From positions 1 to 64,000 of the forward strand of contig JABCPU010000248.1 of the NCBI GenBank assembly GCA_016800925.1: a stretch of DNA of 64,000 nucleotides, read 5' to 3'. Source of the DNA: Suillus spraguei (lineage: Eukaryota; Basidiomycota; Agaricomycetes; Boletales; Suillaceae). This document shows, in pieces, positions 10,946-23,283 of this stretch. The translations under genes were made by a program, and so were the position numbers. Position 1 is the first letter of the stretch. Each line of letters opens with the position of its first letter. The notes beneath the pieces are model-generated. The model searched no databases and was not told the DNA's origin. It worked only from the letters and a program-made list of their open reading frames with translations.

Positions 10946-12384
10946 AAAGACCATCTTCAGCAATCAGATCATCGCTTTGCGCCTCCAACGTTGTCGGATC
11001 ACCATCATCGAGGGGAGGTGGCGATGACGCAGGAGTCGATCTTGTGTTGGATCGCGGTGTGAGGTATCCACCATTACTAGGCTGTTGTGTTGAGGGAAAG
11101 GGAAAAGGACTTGCGTCACTTTCACTGGGCGGTGTCGAAAGCTGCACTTCCGGTTCTGCAGCGTTTTCTTCTTCTACTTCGGCGGCAGCCTTACGACCAG
11201 CTTCCTCTATCCTCTCGTTAGTCTTTCCCCCCAACGAAGCGTTGCTTCTGCGCTTATAGAACAACAGGTAGGCATTGGAACTCTTTGAAGATTATTAATT
11301 GGTGCTAAAGAAAAAGAACAGGAAATAAACTTACGACTACATGACTGACATCAGACTGCATGACATACGAATCATCGAAGTGATACCACTGCTCCGTCAC
11401 ATGGTTGAAGGCATATGCGCGATAGTGCCCGCCACCAAGTCCCCCCAGGTGCTCATCGACAGCATAGAGATCATAAACGAGAGGCTCCTCGACGTCTCTA
11501 ATGCCAAGCCCGTTGATGTCGGCTCCACTCTGCGCAAGCCTAGTCCCCACTCGGCGTTCACCAACGAGACAAGTAAGGTCGAGACCCTCAATAGGGAAGT
11601 TGACGAAAGTGTCGATCTTATCACGAAGTGCGCGGCTGTTACTGAAACGCTTGAGGTGTACAGCGAGAATGTCCGGGACCTTCCAGAGGTCAAACTTCTT
11701 CGTAGCTTGCTGGTGTTTCTTGCAATGCAGGCAGTACCACAAATCATCCTCACCCAACTGCTCCTCCTTCGTGAACTCTGCCAAACAATTATCAAGTGTT
11801 ATCCCCTTCGACTTCTGTGCTGCAGCTGCCTCCTTGGCCTCCAAGTACTCAACATGCACGAAAAGCACCCACTCATCCCACCGCGAGTTCTCGAATTGAG
11901 AAGTGCCGAAGTAGTATGCCTTCATATTCTCATCGAACTCACAGAGGAAAGCGTCCCCGTCCCTCAGTAATGGAGCTCCCGATTCGACGTCTTCAATACG
12001 AGTTTCCCACTGCTCAGATCGACCGTTACTGGAACCATAGCCACCTGCTGTGTAATCCTTGTAGCCAGTGTAAAGGCGCAAATTGAAGACGCCTTGCTTT
12101 GTGCCAACGATATACGCGCCAGCATCCATTTCGGAATCGTCCTCGCTGAAAACTCTCTGATCTGCGATGTCACCTTCAATGACCATCCCGTCAACTTCAC
12201 TGATATCCCCATTCTCTTTGATCTCTGCTACGGAGTCGATGGGCGAGACTGTTGAAATAGGGATCGTAACAGCATCGCCAGGAGAAAGATCGGCTTGCTA
12301 AGTATACAAGTCCCTCTCGTGAACCGTCCATCGTTGTAGACGTTCGATGACGGCATCATACATGCCATCCACAGATCCTATCGA
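10944..12384 (-). pseudogene. Ubiquitin-specific protease (UBP12/USP15-like), 3' half
   Basis: The frame carries the second half of a USP catalytic domain: a CxxC zinc-ribbon pair (YCLHCKKHQQ), VHLKRFSNSR, and the His box GGHYRAYAF with the downstream FDDSYV. After a 52-nt intron (11283-11334) comes NAYLLFYKRRS and an acidic, proline-rich tail. USPs remove ubiquitin from substrates with a Cys-His-Asp triad. Here the DUSP/Ubl region and the Cys box are missing: the frame begins around MYDAVIERLQRW and meets a TAG at 12298-12300. The gene is 5'-truncated with one nonsense codon, so it cannot be active. Confidence 0.8.
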
Positions 12385-12654
12385 TATGAAAGTAGCTGTA
12401 AGCTAGTCAAGGGTGCCGTTGAAATCTAAATTAAGAATTTCCGACATAGTAGTGTCACGTGAGCATGTTCGTCGGAGTCAAAAGTACTGTAGGTCCACAA
12501 CCGCCACATCAGATCAATCAATTGTTCTACCACACTTGCGCCACATTGGACAACCAGATATAAGGCAAGCAGGAAGTGGACGCCTTCTTAGTTCTCTACA
12601 CTTTACCAGTTCTGCTCACTGCACTCAGTCGGCGTAACCACAACACTAGCGTCA
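12385..12654. other. Spacer between USP remnant and FunK1 gene
   Basis: The divergent genes on either side leave about 270 bp. This would hold the FunK1 promoter and whatever replaced the 5' half of the USP gene. I see no TATA box that I would trust and no repeat. Confidence 0.35.
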
Positions 12655-15331
12655 TGTTTCCTGCCAGCGGGATTGGCACATCATCTACTCCGCCACGCGC
12701 CAATGCATCAGTTCATGGTGCTAGCACAATAGAATCTACCCCAAACAGCCGTGGGACTGCCGTCATCAGCGAGAACATCGGTTTGGTTGGTGTGAAGTGC
12801 ACACCTTTGCTATTTTTATTGAGTGGCACCCTAACATTTCATCCAGCATTAAACAAGTCCGCCCATGGATTCAGCGGGACATTAAGCAGGCTAAGCAGTG
12901 CAAAGCAGATGCAATGCTACAAGCCCTGCTGCAGCGCGCCTCTTGCACTCCAGAGACTAAACAACCCGAGCTCCTGCAAAAGTGCCTGAAGGCGGTTCTG
13001 CCGGTTTGCAGTGGACGGGTCTCCACTGGGAGTATACACTCTTTGGGCATCGAGACAGCCCTGAAAAAATAGTGAGTGCTCCTTGGCTGCTCGGATGTGT
13101 TCATGCCTATAACGATTGCAAGCGTACGTCCAGGAACAGAACCCGACTTCTATGCCCCCTTTATTGAAGCAACCAACATCGCGCTGGTTTGTCTTGAAGA
13201 GATTAAGGTTGACGGGATACGTGCTCCCGTCCCCGCCGTGGACATGATCTGTCAGCAGAACGATATGCCCATGCACCAAAACCACCAGACCGTGAAATCA
13301 ACTCGGAAGCCCGACGGCGTTATTCTTCCTTTGAACAGCGCATGCGCTCCCTTTGAGGATAAGAAGGGTGGTAAGAAGGGCAAACAGAAAGATGACGTGA
13401 AGGACGACAAGAATGATGACACCAGGCGCGACACAAAACGCAGGGCTCACATGGATATGAATGCGACAGTGAAACCAAAAAATCTCCCCTGGAAAGATGT
13501 TCTAGCCTGCATCGAGTTCAAGAGAAAGACGCCAGGGAGAACGAAAGGGATCAACCCACCGCCCTCTTTGTATACGGTGAAAGACCGTGTCCCTACCAAG
13601 CCAGAATATCTGCCGGTGGATCATCTTAAAGCTGGAGATCAGGCGCCAGGCCCTTCGCAGACCCCAGCAACACAATTTACATCTGACACTGCACGTAAGT
13701 GATTGTATTTTTGATATCAAGGTTGAACTAAATCGGCCGACCTGCAGTCGTATCTTCCTGCCTTACTACTGCACAGCCTTCCAATGGTGGGTCCAGCTCC
13801 AAGCGTAAGGCCGGCGACCCTTTGGAATCCATCGCCAAAAAAACCAAGATCACTCCTGACTCGGACGAGCCAGATGTGACCGTCCAAACGGGCATGTATG
13901 CCGCCGAAATGTTTGCGGCCAATGTTGCTGTCAATCATTTGATCAATCTTATTGTTGTCGGTGGGTCCGTTCGTCTGTTGAGATTGGTTACGCTCTTACC
14001 ATCGCTGTTTTAGATGATGTCATGTGGATCTGGTATTATGACAGGCAAGGGATTATTCAAAGCTCGGGCATCAACTTCATTCAAGATCTCCCGCGATTTA
14101 TGGTGCTGTTGTTTGCTTTACAACGATTCGAGCTCGAGGATTGGGGCCGAAACAGGGACTTCCTCCCCATTCAAGTTGAGGGGAAACAATGCCACGAATT
14201 CAAAATTAAGGATGAAGAACTTGGAGAGGTCGATCTGTTGCTTGACACCAGCCACGACGAAAGAGTAACGCACTATGGACTACAAGGACGAGCCACTAAT
14301 GTCATTCCTGTCACTAGCGAAGTACTCACAAAGAAGTACGGCAACTTCCAGGATGGGATGGTGGCCAAGATCTTTTGGGGAGAGGCAAGTCGCACCAGCG
14401 AACCGGCAATCTTGAAGAAGGTCAAAGAGATCGCCAAGGTGCACAATTCTGTAAAGGGCCATATTCCTGAGCTGTTGTGGCACCACACCTTCACGCATCC
14501 CACGTCCACCATCCGAGAAGCACTCGGTGTTCCGGAACCCACCAAGGGCAGTCGTGTACTCTACATTCTCGTATTCCGCAAGTTCCATCCCATTACGAAG
14601 CTTCACGGCAAAGAGCTTTTCGACGTGTGGTATCAATGTATTCTGTGTGCGTATTTTTATCGCCTTCGTGAGGCTCCCCGTTGACATAGAGTGTAGGTCA
14701 TGTTACGTTGTGGAAGCAAGGGGTATTCCATCGAGATGTCAGCCCTGGCAACTTGATGTGGTACTGGAAAGGCGGGAAGCGGATGGGTGTCTTAAACGAC
14801 TATGATCTATCTTCGTTGATAGATGACTGGGGTCCTCAGGGCAACGAGCGTACAGGCACGGTGCCATTCATGGCACTTGATCTTCTCACTGCAAAAGCTC
14901 AACGAGGCGAAGTCAAGCACCTATATCGCCATGATCTGGAGTCATTCATGTGGGTTTTTATCTGGATTTGCTTTCGTTACAGGGAGGGAGTCATTATACC
15001 AGCGGAATTGCGCCCCTTCGATGAGTGGGCCAGATCAGACGCTGTGACATGCGGCGAGAAGAAATATTTTTTCATAGGCCATATACTAGACCACCCCTAC
15101 CCCTCGCACTTAGAGCTGGGCATATGGCGTTTCATCGTGCAGTGTGCCACTCTACTTAAAAGGGATAGCGACCGTCGATCTGGTCTGCGCGTCGACAAGT
15201 TACTAATGATGCATGGAGCAATCGAGCAGTTTAACAATGAGGAACTGGAAGATATTGATGATTTTCTGTCCGTGTTTACAAACACGCAGAGCTGGGTCGA
15301 ACTTTCTAAGCTCAGCAACCCTTCACAGTAA
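12655..15331 (+). CDS. FunK1 protein kinase
   Basis: This is a multi-exon gene of the fungal-specific FunK1 kinase family. Clear introns are 13072-13122, 13695-13747, 13961-14013 and 14647-14696, each restoring the frame. Motifs in order: an N-terminal region with FYAPFIEATN and IEFKRK, VDDVMWIWYYDRQG, an ATP-site lysine in MVAKIFW, catalytic loop HRDVSPGNLMW (with Asp and Asn) and NDYDLSS in place of DFG, then EWARS and C-lobe helices to the TAA at 15329-15331. The start at 12655 (MFPASGIGTSS) is tentative: the frame changes between 12780 and 12830, by a small intron or an indel. FunK1 kinases are expanded in mushroom-forming fungi; substrates are unknown. Otherwise the gene looks intact. 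Confidence 0.85.
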
Positions 15332-15560
15332 CCTCTTTACCTGCACATACTTTCTTTCATTATCATAATATGCCATGTCACTTCCAGTTGTCTATGGATA
15401 GAATATTCCAATCGACGCTTGCATACGGAACTTCTCTCTGTACAGGATCAAACACTTAGATATTCTCCTTGTTCTCTAGTAGATATTTACAACTGCGGTA
15501 TCTAGATAGACTTCAAGTTTCAACCCCATCAACCAGATAATGACTACACGATGGGAGGGA
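15332..15560. other. Downstream spacer of FunK1
   Basis: About 230 bp of AT-leaning sequence follow the kinase stop codon. No gene is seen. Confidence 0.35.
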
Positions 15561-15619
15561 AACTTTCACGCTCTCTTGATAGGACGTGTCCAAGGCGCCA
15601 GGACTGTCTCGTGACAACC

Positions 15620-15832
15620 TCACCACAGCTGTCCCAGCTCAACCCCCAGGGAGGTTCTGCTGGATATCGTCTTCGAAAGAGGTACAATTCCTTTGTCAAC
15701 CTGTTCCAGCTCTGCAAGGTCATACACCTTTCCCGTCAAGATCTCGTACCCTTCCAGGTGGGGATCAATAGCTGATGGGAATTCTGCAATGCGTTGCTCA
15801 ATTTTGGCAGACGTTCTCACTTGTCTATTCAT
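15620..15832 (-). pseudogene. Unrecognised coding fragment
   Basis: The minus-strand frame includes AKIEQRIAEFPSAIDPHLEG and ILTGKVYDLAELEQVDKG, helical and charged like a real protein domain. No start or splice partner is clear. The neighbouring frames to 16142 (YGPSVYVIHGSDVFDLC) may belong to another fragment. It lies beside an SMC4 piece but does not match SMC4 as far as I can tell. Confidence 0.3.
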
Positions 15833-16142
15833 GGAATTGAGATCTCCTTGGGGTACGTGACTTTACAGATGATACAGAGAGCATAGGAGATTGGACTGAG
15901 TCTGGATTGCTGATTGACGGCTGCGGGATGCACGACTCTGACATGTTTCCCGGTGGTTTGCCTGAGACAGCCCTTCAACATATTTTTATCAGTGCAGCAG
16001 CGTGTCGGAGAATACAAGAGGATCGCGTCGGATAATAACATTGTTGCACAAGTCAAAGACATCACTTCCGTGGATAACATAGACACTGGGGCCGTAGAAA
16101 TTCTCTAGCTGTATTTTCAAGGTCAGACATGTCCGACTGGTA

Positions 16143-16342
16143 TTCATTTGAGTTTTAACAAAATCAAGCTGAAACCTGCCATGAATTCGTCCAAGGGTTG
16201 TTTCCGGAGACCATCGTAGAGCTGCTTCTGCGCATCGCATGCTGTAGTAGTCTCCTCTAAGTCTTTGGCGCATTTCATGAATTCCTCCTCCTCTCACTTC
16301 TTGTACTCTTTGAGAACATTGTGGTTTGGATCAGTATTCTTA
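16143..16342 (-). pseudogene. smc4: SMC4 (condensin) fragment
   Basis: Read on the minus strand: NVLKEYKK, a TGA (16294-16296), then EEEEFMKCAKDLEETTTA, QKQLYDGLRKQPLDEFMAGF and SLILLKLK. This matches the coiled coil just before the C-terminal ATPase lobe of condensin subunit SMC4, where DEFMxGFxxISxKLKEMYQ is conserved. The ATPase signature is absent. Only about 66 codons remain, and the stop falls where an Arg is expected (CGA to TGA). It is a dead fragment. Confidence 0.7.
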
Positions 16343-16344
16343 AG

Positions 16345-16535
16345 TTTCTCTAACAAGACCGATCAGTAATAATTGCGTGTGATTGAGGTGGCGGAACACA
16401 CCATCAAGATACTCAGAATCTGCAAGTATATCCTTCTTGAAGCGTGCAAGTTTATCGGCACTGTATATGTATAGCTCAATCGATGGGGTTCGTTGACGAG
16501 CCTTATGTGGAGGTGCAGAGTCTGCATGTTTCAAT
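16345..16535 (-). other. Unrecognised frame next to the SMC4 fragment
   Basis: A minus-strand frame reads SIELYIYSADKLARFKKDIL and YLDGVFRHLNHTQLL. It looks protein-like but has no partner exon, and I do not recognise it. Confidence 0.25.
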
Positions 16536-16538
16536 ATG

Positions 16539-17370
16539 GCTCGAGCTCAGAGGAAGATTGACACACTCACATCCTGCGAACAGTGTTGAACGACTTCGAT
16601 CAGCATGGCCCGAGTTCAGAGAATTGAGATACTTACAGCCTGCGAACAGTGTGCAAGGACTTCAATCAGCATGGCTCGAGCGTGAAGGAGAATCGACACA
16701 CTGACCTCCTGTGAACAGCGGACAAGGACTCCAATTGACATGGCTTGAGCTCAAGGAGGATTGACACACTGGCATACTACGAACAGCGCGAAAGGACGTC
16801 AATCAACATGGATCGAGCTCGAAGGAGTATCAACACACTCACAACCTGTGAACAGTGGGCGAGAACTTCGATCAGCATGGTCGGAGCTCAAAGGAGGGTC
16901 GACACACTCACATCCTATGAACAGTGGACAAGTACCCTGATCAGCATGGCCTGAGCTCGAAGTAAAATTAACACACTCACAGGCTACGGATAGTGGGCGA
17001 GGACTTTGATCAGCATGACTGGAGCTCAAAGGAAGATTGACACACTTACACCCTGTGAACAGTGGCCAAGGACTTTTATCGACATAGCTCAAGCTCGAAG
17101 GAGGATTGACACACTCACATGCTGCCAACGGTATGCAAGAACTTGGATCAGCATGGCTCCAGCTTGAATGAGGATCAACATACTCACAAACTGCGAATAG
17201 TGGGCAACGACTTGGACCAGCATGGCTCGAGCTCGAAGGAGAGTCGACACACTCACAACCTGCGAACGGTGGGTAAGGACTTTGATCAGCACGGCTCGAG
17301 CTCGAAAGAAAGTCGATATACTCACATCCTGCGAACAGTGGGAGACGACTTGAATCAACATGGCTCAAGT
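16539..17370. repeat. 69-bp tandem repeat array (about 12 units)
   Basis: The word ATCAGCATGG (or a close variant) recurs at 16599, 16665, 16734, 16801, 16871, 16940, 17009, 17078, 17147, 17216, 17285 and 17354, settling to an exact 69-bp period over the right-hand two thirds. Other shared words are GAGCTCGAAGGA and GACACACTCAC. The left units have small indels. Because 69 is 23 codons, an open frame survives through the regular part (see the next entry). It ends just before a 23-bp inverted repeat and the XRN1 duplicate. Confidence 0.92.
16799..17368 (-). CDS. 23-residue repeat protein (C-x-C in each unit), doubtful gene
   Basis: The minus-strand frame runs 189 codons without a stop. Each 69-bp unit gives a 23-residue repeat with the core PLFAGCECVD followed by PSSSSHADQS. 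The paired cysteines and the SHAD motif are kept in nearly every unit. Plus-strand frames through the same units also stay partly open, so openness alone is weak evidence. No promoter, start context or flanking domain is seen. If expressed, it would be a low-complexity cysteine-rich repeat protein. Function unknown. Confidence 0.3.
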   Translation of the reverse strand: MSHVDSSRLPLFAGCEYIDFLSSSSRADQSPYPPFAGCECVDSPSSSSHAGPSRCPLFAVCEYVDPHSSWSHADPSSCIPLAACECVNPPSSLSYVDKSPWPLFTGCKCVNLPLSSSHADQSPRPLSVACECVNFTSSSGHADQGTCPLFIGCECVDPPLSSDHADRSSRPLFTGCECVDTPSSSIHVD

Positions 17371-17387
17371 TTGAAGTGCGCCTATAT

Positions 17388-17451
17388 ATCTGTTGGAGTC
17401 AAACATCTATACCCCCATAGATGTTTGAATAGATGTTTGACTCCAACAGAT
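17388..17451. repeat. Perfect 23-bp inverted repeat at a duplication boundary
   Basis: Bases 17388-17410 and 17429-17451 are exact reverse complements, separated by 18 bp. The XRN1 duplicate begins at the next base, 17452. A related sequence (ATCTATGCCCCCATAAATG) occurs near 51286-51320. It could be the end of a mobile element or a rearrangement scar. Confidence 0.85.
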
Positions 17452-17988
17452 AGAAGCGTTCCACTTACCTGTCCCCAAGCGTTGTACCAGACATAAATGG
17501 CACATCCCACACGACATCCATCGACTTGTATTCAACCCAACGACAACACCCTTTGCAGACCACGGAACTCCACCTGAATCTTGAACCATAGTAACCCTGT
17601 CTCCCAAGGCAAAGCGCTGGTTCTGGAGTCGATAGATAGCGTGCGATGGTTTTAGAACTGCGTGACGAGGGATATTCTTCACAATGGCTTTCTTGATTGC
17701 AACTTTGGACCTGTTCTTATTGATGTCATCGGCAACCTGTTCAATTTCTTTGACAGTGCTCTAAAGACAGTTTTGAATGAAACGTGACTCGGGATAAACG
17801 ACAATTCCAAACCTTCACTAGGCTGTCCAAGAATAGGGAAACTGGCTCAAGATCTCGGACCCCCTTTGATTTGAACCACGACTTTACTTCCTTGACCCCA
17901 GCATCAGCGTGAGAGTCAAAGATGTCCGTAGCGCGAGGCATATCTATCACCCTAGAGATGAGATCAAGGAATTGTCGGGCAAATCCAA
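17452..17988 (-). pseudogene. xrn1: Duplicated fragment of exoribonuclease XRN1
   Basis: About 537 bp, closely matching 23284-23811. The minus-strand frame reads MPRATDIFDSHADAGVKEV, then after an intron KNIPRHAVLKPSHAIYRL and LGDRVTMVQDSGGVP, the small barrel-type domain of the Xrn1 C-terminal half. It keeps FMSGTTLGD, which the other copy lost through a ~10-bp deletion, but has its own 1-nt deletion after VVVGLNT. Both copies are therefore damaged independently. Confidence 0.8.
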
Positions 17989-18048
17989 GCTCACGCTCTC
18001 ACTCTCGACAAAGCTGAGTACAATTGACCCGTGACCACAAAGATTTGT

Positions 18049-18793
18049 TCAAAGGTCAAGTGCAATCTCCCTGTCGATCTCGAGCAGAACGAAGGCCATT
18101 GCGCGGAGTATATCGATGTGAGTCGCTCCCAGATTGGCTGATATGCTGAACTCGAATAGGGCTGTTGCTATGGGTTGTAGCATGTTGCCTGCCGTCGGTA
18201 GTATCAGCCCATGAGTAGCGAGAATCTTTCTTGCTGAGTTGATCGAGTTTACATCCGTTCTTATGCCTGTTCCTAGCGCGTGGTCTTCGTTAGATTTACT
18301 GATGGACAGTAGAGGTTTGTTTGCTGTTGTTTTGCAATTGTTCATTCTTGTCGACTGGGATGCAGTTGGTGGGTTTGGTGTGTTCGTCGGGGCCATGTTT
18401 CTTGGGTGGTTGGTGTTTTTTTTGATGCTTGGGGTCTCGTTGATGGGTGCTTGTGTTGTTTGGGGCTCTTGGGGCCGCCTTTTGGCGTCCTGTGCGCAGT
18501 TGCGCGCTGCTTTGGTGGTCGAGTTCCGGGGTCCTAGTCGGGGTGCCACCTGGTTCGGGTCCAAGAAGCGATATTGAGCATATTGGATGCTTCAAGTTTA
18601 CCATCATTGATTCAAGTATTGTAGTGATGTTGCTTATCACCCTCACCATCGAGCAAATCCAGTGATTGGAGGAATTTAGAACTTTTTGCTGTTGGATCAA
18701 GTGGTTAGTGATTATTTTTCGAACAGGACGACCCTTGGACTTTGTCGATGACATTCTGGCATGTCCAGACAAACTTTTTTGAATGTTGTACAT
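18049..18793 (-). pseudogene. Retroelement ORF1/gag-like fragment
   Basis: Two overlapping minus-strand frames are seen. One reads RKILATHGLILPTAGNMLQ then LGATHIDILRAMAFVLLEID; the other has a Lys/Pro-rich stretch. The helical segment resembles the N-terminal region of non-LTR-retroelement-like ORF1 proteins common in boletoid genomes, where TxGLLLPTA and ATHxDxLRAxAxxLxEID recur. That is recollection, not a search. No reverse transcriptase is nearby. Confidence 0.35.
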
Positions 18794-20325
<1,532 letters not shown>

Positions 20326-20329
20326 TAGC

Positions 20330-20562
20330 TGCATCTCCAGACTCAAGCGTGAAGGTGAAGCACATTTCGGCCTGCCTGAAATTCCCAAGCACCCCATCAT
20401 CTCGAGCCTCGTCAACTATGTCAACGCACTGCTCTCTAAGGACAGCCAGACTGAGGAGTACGACCCCATTGTTCCCCTACAGCTGACTGGAAACAAAACA
20501 CCGATCTTCTTCATGCACCCTGGTGTCGGAGAGGTTCTCATTTTTGTCAACCTCGCCAAATA
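20330..20562 (+). pseudogene. NRPS-like (A-T-TE) fragment: carrier end and start of thioesterase
   Basis: The frame reads [39 protein letters not shown], then [20 protein letters not shown] and [12 protein letters not shown]. This is the end of a carrier domain and the beginning of a thioesterase domain, as in basidiomycete A-T-TE synthetases such as atromentin synthetases. The thioesterase Ser motif (GxSxG) lies beyond the break. The fragment starts within a few bases of the SEC23 piece and stops at a 56-bp sequence that recurs at 28191. Confidence 0.7.
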
Positions 20563-20618
20563 CTATATCATATGTCTCACCTGTCTACAGGCCTCTACGT
20601 GACCCATGACAAAGTTAG
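20563..20618. repeat. 56-bp junction sequence, copy 1
   Basis: It matches 28191-28246 at 53 of 56 positions; all three differences are transitions. It contains the small palindrome CCTGTCTACAGG and ends in AAAGTTAG. In both places it lies exactly between two unrelated gene fragments: here between the NRPS piece and the carrier piece. Confidence 0.85.
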
Positions 20619-20624
20619 GGCACT

Positions 20625-21136
20625 GAGGCTGGCGTACCAGCAATAACCCCCGCCAACATCTACTCCAACATAGTAAGCGCCTTGCTCCCCTGCCTCGAAT
20701 TCAGAGTGATCCCTCGGGAACGTTCATAGAAATAATAATACACCCTGCCAACGTTCTAAGTGTGAGTGGAACACAGTGCGGGGTGCTCGGGAAGCTTTAC
20801 CCATTTGTGACAGCTATGCCAAGTAAACTTGGGCTCAAACCGCTATAAAGGCCCGCAATGCCCTCGCGCTTGACAATCTCGAGGAGATGTTGAGCTAGGC
20901 TCTGTCAACACGCGTGAGCATTAGGCACAAGAAAATAAAATATTACACCTCGAGTTGTAGTCACCTTGGAATCATTCTACACGTCGACTGCGGCACACGT
21001 CGATAGGGCTGCGGGTATGAAGGACCACTTAAATTTGCACTCACACATAATAGGATACTACGTACTATGTTGCGGACATGACAATGATGCCACCGGCAGC
21101 GCCTGCGAGTGAATGAATGGCAGAGTCACTTACCAT
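20625..21136 (-). pseudogene. Mitochondrial-carrier-family gene fragment (peroxisomal ANT1/PMP47-like)
   Basis: On the minus strand ATG at 21136 opens MVSDSAIHSLAGAAGGIIVM. After introns come ALAQ-like residues, IVKREGIAGLYSGLSPSLL, GIAVTNG, then VYYYFYERSRG and MLAGVIAG. This is the first repeat of an SLC25 carrier, closest in memory to peroxisomal adenine-nucleotide carriers (SAIHALAGAxGG start). Stop codons (TAG) interrupt after MSAT, after AAVDV and before MLAG. Exon-intron boundaries are still visible, so it is a decayed genomic fragment. The second and third carrier repeats are missing. Confidence 0.7.
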
Positions 21137-21640
21137 GATGTACGAGACTATGGTACGTGTGTCTGAGGGCAAAGGATAGTTTTCCGTATTCGAATTCTGG
21201 GTGACAGTGGTAGAAATCTGATGAAAGGAGCTTGGCGCCCGTGTCATTTGTTTTTTTTTTGATCAGCGGCTTTGCAATTTGGAACACGAAAGGCTTTAGA
21301 TGCACGGAGGGTGTCAAAGAGGAGGTACGGTGAAGTGTCATTAAGGTTGGCACCCTTATATTGTCATATAATTGTTCTCAACTTGTATATATAAGCCTAG
21401 TCTACAACATATATAAGCAATGATATATTGTACCAATGATGATCGTGCTATGGTTTAACTTACAAATGTATCAAAACAACGCAATATGCGAGTCTTCTAC
21501 AATGGACGCCTACTGATGTAATAAAATACAACATCTACTTCAATTGAGTTTGATGTATAGACATGTCGACGAACAGTATGTAGCGATTAGTCACCTAAAT
21601 ACACGTATGGTCATTGCTTCTGGTTCTGCCATGCTGGGCA
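21137..21640. other. Interval upstream of the carrier remnant
   Basis: About 500 bp with no supported gene, AT-rich around 21360-21460. Short antisense frames are not convincing. Confidence 0.3.
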
Positions 21641-21647
21641 TCGGGCC

Positions 21648-22500
21648 TTACTTGTCGACCTTGAACGTATCATCCTGCATCTGTCTAAGCAACTGCTGCA
21701 TCTCCTCGACATCCTTCTTAAAGCCATTAGAGCTGCCGCTAGAATCCTGCCTTGTGGAAAATGAGTCGCCGATAGTTGCTTTACTGTCATCCAGTATGAG
21801 CCATTTGTCCAACTGCTTGGGATTTGAGGCGGTAGTGCGTACGGACGATGTCGCCAAAGGGTTCTTGAGATTACCGAGCATCTGCAACATCAAAGGTAAG
21901 GAATGACAGACATAGTTCTTACCGCAGTCTTGACAACCATCCTCCAGACATTGAAAGAGTCTAACAAAAAGTCAGGAATAGTGCTTATCATTGAATTCAG
22001 CCACTCACATTGCCTCGACTGGGGAGTACCACCATCGTTCGCCCATCCAGGCTCGTTAAGATAAGGTTCCTCGCAAGGGATCATGGACTGAATGGATATA
22101 AGGACCTGCAAGGTGTGAGCACAAATACCGAGAGACAGCAGAGGAGCGCAAACTTGTAGCAGTGTTGATTTTCCAGAGACCCACCCTGGTCCGGACCATG
22201 TACCGAGAAGAGATAGGCAGACTTTGCCATCCTGAAATACGATGAGAATGTGATCACTTTGTGGATCTCAGCACTCACTGCATAGAGATTAAGATTGAAC
22301 CGATACTTTCCACCATTGGTCTATCAAGGAATCTCAGCTATATAGACAAGGCAATCACTCACCGTCATGAATTTGACGCTTGGAGGAGCTTGGTTATAAT
22401 TCGGTCCAAATAAGATATCAAACAAGAAACTGCAGGATCTCTGAGCACGAGAAATGTGTTTTCTGAGTTACTCACCAGCCATCTTGATACCTAGAAAACG
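21648..22500 (-). CDS. UBC (E2-fold) ubiquitin-conjugating domain protein, large-E2 type
   Basis: Several minus-strand exons join as [51 protein letters not shown] with GPGW, then [20 protein letters not shown]. This is the UBC core of the large E2 group (UBE2O/BIRC6-like), with the active-site Cys in [12 protein letters not shown]2s carry thioester-linked ubiquitin. The C-terminal exon (21648-21893) ends [17 protein letters not shown], helical. The exons read without a stop, but the protein start is unclear, and the upstream frame (22515-22892) may or may not belong. It could be functional or 5'-truncated. Confidence 0.65.
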
Positions 22501-22514
22501 AGAGTGAGAGAAGC

Positions 22515-22892
22515 TCAAGAAAGCGAGACATCAGGGACGTCTTGGATAACTGTCGGACTTTGAACTAAACCGTCTTGCATGCCACTGGTATGGTAATGAA
22601 TAACGTAACTCCCAGTGAACGTCAATGCAAACAACAGCCCATTACTCGCACCTGGCACTAGCAATAGTACAGGCTTCTCTTTGAACAAGGCTTCTGCTAG
22701 ATGTTCTGAAAGTCGAAGAGAAGAATTTATCGTGAAATATCCACTGCAAAAGATGTCAATCAGGTCATTAAGGCCCTCGAGGAACTTCGAGAGCATATAT
22801 ATGAGAAGTACTCTGATTGCTGTTACTGCTTTTTGATGTCTAATCATTTCTGTGTCGCTAAGGTCATCATTAAGAACATCAAGGATCCCGTC
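22515..22892 (-). other. Coding segment upstream of the E2 domain
   Basis: The frame reads DGILDVLNDDLSDTEM, then KFLEGLNDLIDIFCSGYFTI, HLAEALFKEKPVLLLVPGAS and FALTFTGSYVIHY, open from ~22892 with an ATG at 22847. It is followed by the E2 exons with plausible introns, so it is probably the N-terminal part of the same gene. I do not recognise this domain. A TGA just upstream (near 22895) limits it. Confidence 0.4.
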
Positions 22893-22899
22893 CGGTGCT

Positions 22900-23283
22900 C
22901 AATGGTGCAGAGAAGGTGAATGACAAGCAAACAGAGCATGTGTCAGGTACTGGTATTCGTTTGACGAAGAAAACAATACATATTCACTACAGTGATGGTA
23001 GTGACGCATGCGCACTAAGTCTCCTGACTTCTACTTCTGATCACTTTCTCATTGACTGACTACTCATTGCCTGATGTGTGGTATTTCTATTTGCCATGGC
23101 ATGTACCAGTGCTTGGGTATGATGATTTCTGCATGACTTGTCTTGTCTCTTTCGACTCTTGAGGTTTCTCATTTCTTTTTATGGGTAGTCACTAGTAGTC
23201 TGTACCTACAGCTATATAGCGATCTCAATTTTCATGAGTCTATCAACTAGATCTTCACGCCTGCGCACCTAGTCAACAGCTGT
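22900..23283. other. Non-coding interval
   Basis: About 380 bp with pyrimidine-rich runs (TTCTGATCACTTTCTC). No gene or clear repeat is seen. Confidence 0.35.

Noticed and set aside
16539..17370. CRISPR-like array
   Set aside because: Units are contiguous 69-bp tandem repeats with no unique spacers, and the DNA is eukaryotic.
18239..18577. Plus-strand hydrophobic 112-codon frame that looks like a membrane protein
   Set aside because: It is the reverse complement of the Lys/Pro/Asn-rich gag-like frame; hydrophobicity is a mirror effect of that composition.
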